Shown here one piece after another: positions 58,401 through 64,000 of a DNA stretch of 64,000 bases (position 1 is the stretch's first letter; every line of letters starts with the position of its first letter). A model generated the notes under the pieces. It did no database searches. It was given only the letters and a program-made list of their open reading frames with translations, and had not been told where the DNA came from. The DNA is from Coffea arabica (lineage: Eukaryota > Streptophyta > Magnoliopsida > Gentianales > Rubiaceae): assembly GCF_036785885.1 (NCBI RefSeq), contig NC_092310.1:3348001-3412000 (forward strand), in the 5' to 3' direction. A program made the position numbers and the translations under genes.

Positions 58401-60170
58401 CACACGATATTGCATAATAGGAGAAACTTCTTGAATTCTGGTGGGCTTTGATTGGTTTAAGTAGGATGATGTTTCTTTTATGTTTGTACTGACCCCTTCT
58501 GTATAGTTTACATAGATCTAATTGGGCTGCTGCTTCTGATATGATCCCAAAAGTGCATACCTTTAGTTTTTTAAGCTGCAGTATCGGTTTTTCTCAATGC
58601 ACTGCCATCACTAGTTTGTTATATTGTTGGTTTCTGGTTGGCAGATGAACTTTTATTGAGTTGAAGTTTCATTTCTTAGCATTTATTAATTCTAATTTGA
58701 ATTTGCTTTTCATTTAGGCCATGTCCTCGCTTAAAGGTTGGGATAATACATTAGAGAAGATTTGAGGAGGCTATTGATTACGTAAATGAGCAGCATCCTT
58801 CAGATGATTCCTCTGTTCCAGCTGTAAGACTGTTTGTTGCCATAAATTCAACTCTCTAGTTCTGGCTTTTATGAATCAAACGAACTGAACTCTAGCATTT
58901 TGATTGTTTTGCAGGATCCCGATCCTAACCTGAAAAATGCAACAGACAGGAAAGAGGCACAAATCCCTCCGGAGCTTATCACTCGATGTGTAGCTACTCT
59001 GCTCATGATTCAGCTGCTTTTTGGGTGTACATCTCTAAGATCCTTTATTCCCATCTTGTCTCTTTCTTTGCTTCATAGAGGGCCCACTTGTGATGATGTT
59101 TATATTAGAAGTTTGATCACTTGGACGATTCCCTTCCCCTTTTCCTGTTAAAACTACAAGCTGTGCATATTTTGGTTTATATTTTCCTTATGGCTTATTA
59201 TCAGTTCAAAGTACTGAATCTCAGTTTCAATAAAGTGGATATTTATGGCTATTAAATTGTAGCCATAATGAAGTTACTGACTCAATCTAGCAACTATTCG
59301 TATAATGGGATCACTCCCTTGTTTTGCTTTTTTCAATGAATTAAGGAGGAGTTGAAACTAATCTCAAACTTCGTTTAACTGATAATGAAGCTCACCCTTC
59401 ACTTGCTTGCTGCTGTTAGGTTTGCATCATATTTTTGAAATATTTTCTTTGTCAACTCCATTTATTGGTTAGAAAGTTCTTTCCGCAGTTGTAGGAATGA
59501 CACGACTAGAATATCAGTTCTCTATTCGAGAATTGAACATCTGTGCGTACAATGTTTTAAATGCTCTTCATTCTACAATTTGTTGTTTTGTTTTCTTGTG
59601 ATGTACACAGTTCGACCTTTTTGCGAATGTATACTTATTGGCTTAATATTGCAGTCATTTATTGCAAAAATGTACAGAGAGGCAGTTTCCACTAGCTGAT
59701 GTGGCGCAAATATTGGATTCTGCAATTACAAGCTTGAAGCCTTGCTGCCCACAAAACCTTCCAGTTTATACTGAAATACAGAAGTGCATGGGAATTGTCA
59801 GGAACCAAATATTGGCGCTTATACCTACTTAGCCAATAAAACTTGGACGTATTTCTTTTTCATATCTGCAATGTAGTAATTGATTTGATTGCCATCTTAG
59901 CTTCTAAGGCTACCATGACAAAGTTTTCTGTTTGTACCCACCAACATCAATGCAATGAATTATCACTTCCATTATACTTCGAATAAGGCCATCTATGTTC
60001 AAATCCATGATAGATTTGCCTCTTACTTCCTGCTGTTAAGTAGATTACCTAGCCAGAGATTGTTGTCTCGGCCTGAATTTGCACACATTGCTAGCAGCTG
60101 TAGATGTTCAATCAATATTCAAAATATTGTGTATTGATCTAAGAGCTTTAGTTGTTTTACCCCTTTTAAA
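58401..60170 (+). pseudogene. Truncated ALY duplicate (intron 5 to 3' flank)
   Basis: Collinear with 4663-6675, joined to the CNL flank at about 58395-58401. Exon copies are 58718-58823 (exon 6), 58915-59013 (exon 7) and 59668-59832 (exon 8). Exon 6 has one extra T (AAGATTTGAGG instead of AAGATTGAGG), giving a frameshift and an immediate TGA. The exon 7 donor GT is now CT. The exon 8 acceptor AG is now AA. Exon 8 itself still reads [20 protein letters not shown] ... ALIPT with few changes. No promoter or upstream exons are present. Its close similarity to the parent implies a fairly recent duplication. Confidence 0.93.
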
Positions 60171-60305
60171 CAAGATAGAATTTTTGTTATTGTTGCTCAC
60201 TGCCTGGCTGCAAAGGCCAGGAAATTTCTTGATAATGGAGAAGTATTTCCCAGTTCAGGAAAAAAGAAAAATGAAAAAGATATGAATTGAAGTACAAACT
60301 ATTTT

Positions 60306-60474
60306 GGCCCCTGTTGGGGTTTCAATCCCACATCGGCTGGGGGGGTTTGGGGGGTTTAGTAGTTAAGTCTCCTGGGTCGTCGTCAAAAGTTGCACGGCAA
60401 CTTTTGACGATTGGTCTGGGGTTTAGGTTTGATGAAATTTCCTCTTGGGTTTTCCAAGAAGATGAAAGAAAAAA
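60306..60474 (+). mobile_element. SINE-like retroposon with 16-bp target duplication
   Basis: AAGTACAAACTATTTT flanks it directly (60290-60305 and 60475-60490), and the body ends in GAAAGAAAAAAA. The 5' part has GGGGTTTCAATCCCACATCG, and the centre holds a perfect hairpin (60380-60393 with 60397-60410). No clear box A is seen, so the parent RNA is unknown; it may be a retrocopy rather than a classic SINE. Confidence 0.6.
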
Positions 60475-60541
60475 AAGTACAAACTATTTTTAGTACGTGG
60501 TTGGCGAGAAAAAAGTAGAAATCTAAACATCTCTACTTTTA

Positions 60542-60638
60542 ATCAAGTTGTCTTAGGTGAGTTGGTCACTAAATGAAACACAAGGTACAGGCATGACTCG
60601 AGGTCAGAAGTTTTAACATTGACCAAAAAAAAAAATGG
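60542..60638 (+). mobile_element. Short SINE-like insertion
   Basis: TCTACTTTTA flanks it (60532-60541 and 60639-60648). The body contains box A-like TTAGGTGAGTTGGTCAC and box B-like CGAGGTCAGAAGTT, and ends with A11. It is short and diverged, so the call is tentative. Confidence 0.4.
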
Positions 60639-60738
60639 TCTACTTTTATTTACAAATACAACTAAAGAAAGAGAAAATTTTGGGTTCAATCCCCCACATT
60701 TAGGGGGAGTTTTTTTGGGTCCCACATTTTTTGAAAGG

Positions 60739-61795
60739 CATAATTACAAAAACACCCATAAGGCTTGTGACATATCACATGGTATCCCTAAACATTGAAA
60801 AATGTCACCTACATCCCTTATTTTCAACTTCTTGCAACTTTGTCAACCTGTTTAAACAAATATGATTTAAAAACTCATTTTGGGAGAGATAAGACATTTT
60901 CATTCCAAAATTACCCTTGTGGACCTTTAGCTTTCATAACAAACCAAATCAATTTCTTAATAACTACAACTTGTTAATGAAACTGAAAGACCTTTTATAG
61001 TTTTCGATATCATCTATCTAAACAAAAAGAAAAAAAATAGAAACTCTAAATGATTTAGAAGACTCATACGAGTCATCCAAAAATTGTTACAGTTAAGAAA
61101 ATAACTTTTTGCACCTTCAAAACACCTCAAATAAATTTCTAAATATATTGTCAGTAATTTTTTCTTTTTCTTGTTTTCAAGCCATCAATTTGGACAGAAA
61201 TTTTGAACATTCAAAATATTCTAAACAATTTATAGGATCCTTAAATTCATCCAAAAGACTTTGCAGCAAACAAAATAAGTTATCTTTGAAAATGCCTTAA
61301 ATGAGTTTGTAAACTTAATTTTAGACATTGTGTCCATTTTTTATTTTCAAATCATTAGCCTATACACAAAATTTCAAAAATTCCAAAGATTCTTAAAATT
61401 TATAAAACTCCTCCAATTAACGAAAACCGTTACAATAAATGAAATATTTTTTCAGCTTGAAAAACCTTAAACATAATCTTAAAGATTAATCTTTTGTACC
61501 TTCAAAACATCTGCTAGTATATTTTATCTTGCCAAAATTACGCCTGCACACTATTTTTTTTTTTTTTAATTTTCAAGCTTTTAGTACTATAGTTTCACTT
61601 TTAAAAAACTAGCTGAACAACGCAAGGGCAATTTTGGCATGAAACATCTTCTTTCTCAAAATTGTGTTTTTAATAATATATTTTGAAATGGACTGATAAC
61701 GTAGTTGAAAATGAAGGAGATAGGTGACATTTTTCAAAGTAGAGGGTTCCATGTAGCATTGTCATGACCTTAGGAAAGGTTTCTGAAAGTATTTC
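60739..61795. mobile_element. MULE-like inverted-repeat element
   Basis: The left arm (about 60749-60831; CATTGAAAAATGTCACCTAC, TATTTTCAACTT) pairs with the right arm (about 61703-61785; GTTGAAAATGAAGG, TAGGTGACATTTTTCAAAGT) over about 80 bp with several mismatches. The AT-rich interior has no coding frame. Ends and target duplication are not resolved. Confidence 0.55.
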
Positions 61796-64000
61796 TCACC
61801 TTATAAAAATAAAGCAAACTATTCCCAAAATGACAACCTGATATATATTATAGAAGCAAAATTAGAACGTCACTTTAGTTTTTGTGGAATCTAGGCACAT
61901 GTGATATGTGCATGACATTAGGTTGACGTAAAAAGGAAAAAAAATTAAAAATTATAACATAAAAACAAACCATTCTCTTTAAAAAAAATTTTTTTTTTTA
62001 GAACATAAAAAGGACAGTGTATATGTGTGTAGTGTTAAATTAACAACAAACTTGCATTTACAATATTGAAATACAGTATATATGTCTGTGTGTATACATG
62101 TAGTTAACTGGAGAGTTTTGGTATTTTATTTTCTTTTGGAATTGGTTTTTTCAATATTATATCTATCGGATTGTAGTTAACAACAGGTTTGTATGCATAC
62201 TCAGTGTTACTTCAATCTGACGGCGCGCCCTATCGGTTGCAGCAGTAGCAGCAAGAGCAACGCGCACGCGATCGGTTGCACCGGCCAAAATTTCAAACGT
62301 TCATTTTTTTGAGTTCCAAATATGAAAAAGACGTGGAAGGCACAGCAATTTATGCTGCGCATTTCTTTGGTGCAAAGGATAGAAAAGGAACAGAAGGGCG
62401 TTATTGTCAACCATCACCTCATAATCAGGGTATTATAGTCAAGCAACAAACACACAACCCCTGCCCAACTGGTCAAGCATCAGGCCATTGATTAAGATTT
62501 TAACCATCTCCAAATTGACGCAAATACCCACCTACTCATGGTGCCCATAGGGGGCCATGAGCACCATACATACCCCGATTCCCCCTCTTTAATTATCTTT
62601 GATTGATATATATACTAACCATTATCATTATCATTACTACATAAAAAGTATCATGAGCCACATTATGAAGTGCAAGTATAAGCATTCTTGTGATATTCGT
62701 TTTTCTTATTTCAATTATGTCATTGTTAATTGGTGATTGAAGTTTCATATTATACTTTTTTAAATTTATTATGATGATTATAATTCATTAAAATTCTTTT
62801 TTTGGGTATTTTGGAGTATCTTTAGCAAGTTACTGTAGATGGTTTTTTTACAAATTATTTGTCTTCGTAAAATACTCCATAAACATAGATGCTAAACAAA
62901 AACCTAGTTTTTTTAAAAACATTTTTAGTTTAAAAGCTGGAAAAGATTTTGGCTTTACCACTAGTTTAAAACTTCCAAAAGGATTAATAATTAAGATTAA
63001 ACAATAATGTTTTAAGTTTATCTCCAGGACTAACAGACGAGTACGTTCCCTCCGGATTGGAACGTACTCAGTCAGTAAAGAGATGAAGGCCACAGCAACA
63101 ACATGATTAACAAAACTCAAGTGAAAATGCCAACCGACTTTGCCAATGAAGCAGTGCACTTCTACACGTATTAAGGGTCCACATTTGGTCACATCATTAT
63201 CATTTTTGGTCATTAGAGCATAATACTAGAAATATGTGTATGAAATATTTCACTTATTATGGCGATGTACACTTTCAATGCAACGAATGTACAATTCAAA
63301 CTTGAGTTTATGTTGTAATGAATATGTAAACAAGAGTTACATTATGGCTAATCTTTGAGCATAGAGCACAATTGTTAAGGCACTTTTTATCTATTCAATG
63401 AGATTAACACAAATGCACCATCATTCAAGTTATTCTTTGTCTAACGTCATTAGTCAAGCACTTTAGCGAAAAGCAAGAGATATGTAATTATGTTGATGCC
63501 CCTTTCTTGGTAAGATGGAAGCAAATGCATCATTCAAGTTATTCTTGGCCAAAATTCATTCATCATTTTTTTAAAAATAATAATAATAAGATAGCGACAA
63601 TGGCACGCCAATCCCCCATGAAAGTGAGTTCAACATCCATGGTTGCGTAAAGTTTAAAAGGCTCATTTCTCGATAATTTTACAATTTAATCAAAATACTT
63701 CATATCTCAAGATTCCATGGATTATTATTTTCTCTTTCCAAAAATAAAGGTTCAAGTAATTAGACATCACAAGCCTGAGACACAAAGGTAATTCTATGTG
63801 TTTTACATGCTTTTCAAATTAAGAATACTTCTTATAGGTGCCGCAAAAAAATCCCAAAAAAAAACGTCCTTTCTTGTTTGATGGCACGAGAATACTACAA
63901 TATTTTTCATTCTAAAGCAAATTATAATTAGAGTGTCATGGAATACAGTATATAAAACATACACAAACAATATTGCCAAGGTCCAAACTAGTTTCGAAAA
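61796..64000. other. Gene-free AT-rich spacer with a repeat copy
   Basis: No supportable gene. Holds dispersed repeat segments A and B at 63030-63440 (GATGAAGGCCACAGCAACAA, CAATGCAACGAATGTACAAT), and a small inverted motif CTCATGG...CCATGAG at 62537-62563. The minus-strand frame at 62848-63213 runs through the repeat and has no recognisable features. Confidence 0.5.

Noticed and set aside
60320..60345. Plant snRNA promoter element (TCCCACATCG)
   Set aside because: No TATA box at the expected spacing and no snRNA downstream; it sits inside a retroposon.
60340..60420. 5S-rRNA-like Cassandra TRIM fragment
   Set aside because: Only a short AGTTAAG...CTTGGG-like resemblance; no 5S internal promoter boxes.
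62848..63213. 121-codon minus-strand frame
   Set aside because: Passes through a dispersed spacer repeat; no motif, and the repeat's other copies do not keep the frame.

Overview
The window is nuclear DNA from a flowering plant. The evidence is a multi-exon plant ALWAYS EARLY/LIN-9 gene, two single-exon CC-NB-LRR resistance genes, and plant-type LTR retrotransposons, an L1-type LINE, tRNA-derived SINEs and MITEs in AT-rich spacers. The combination suits a eudicot, perhaps an asterid such as Coffea; the species is an inference I cannot test here.

Layout: (1) 1-6.2 kb, the 3' half of an ALY gene (eight exons in view, one GC-AG intron, one intron carrying a MITE). (2) 6.7-17 kb, repeats: a second CTA-flanked MITE-like element, a decayed ALY fragment with a perfect 96-bp tandem duplication, two solo LTRs of one family (one broken by a fold-back MULE-type MITE), and diverged copies of a local spacer repeat. 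(3) 17.3-20.5 kb, CNL gene 1, full-length apart from a nonsense codon 40 residues before the ancestral stop. (4) 23.8-31 kb, a Ty3/gypsy Athila-like element with gag and protease but no RT, RNase H or integrase, cut off at its 3' end beside a truncated MITE. (5) 34.66-48.31 kb, one L1-type LINE with a target-site duplication of up to 17 bp, opened twice by solo LTRs of one large-LTR family (34732-38673 and 42633-46111). (6) 48.3-53.5 kb, spacer with a MULE-type MITE, a hAT-type MITE and copies of a local repeat. (7) 53.7-57.2 kb, CNL gene 2, an intact paralogue of gene 1. (8) 58.4-60.2 kb, a fused duplicate of the 3' end of ALY, broken by a frameshift and two lost splice sites. (9) 60.3-64 kb, SINE-like retroposons, a MULE-like inverted-repeat element and empty spacer.

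The functional content is one cell-cycle/transcription gene (ALY) next to a two-member NLR immune-receptor cluster. The CNL block (about 17.10-21.87 kb matching 53.51-58.39 kb) was duplicated, and copy 2 abuts a partial copy of ALY, so both local genes took part in segmental duplication. Nearly everything else is transposable elements, and several nestings and target-site duplications can be read exactly. I see no CRISPR array, operon, rRNA gene or credible functional tRNA gene, and no wholly new system. The most notable points are the CNL1/CNL2 pair with its late nonsense codon, the chimeric ALY duplicate, the LINE with two related solo LTRs, and the gag-protease-only retroelement.
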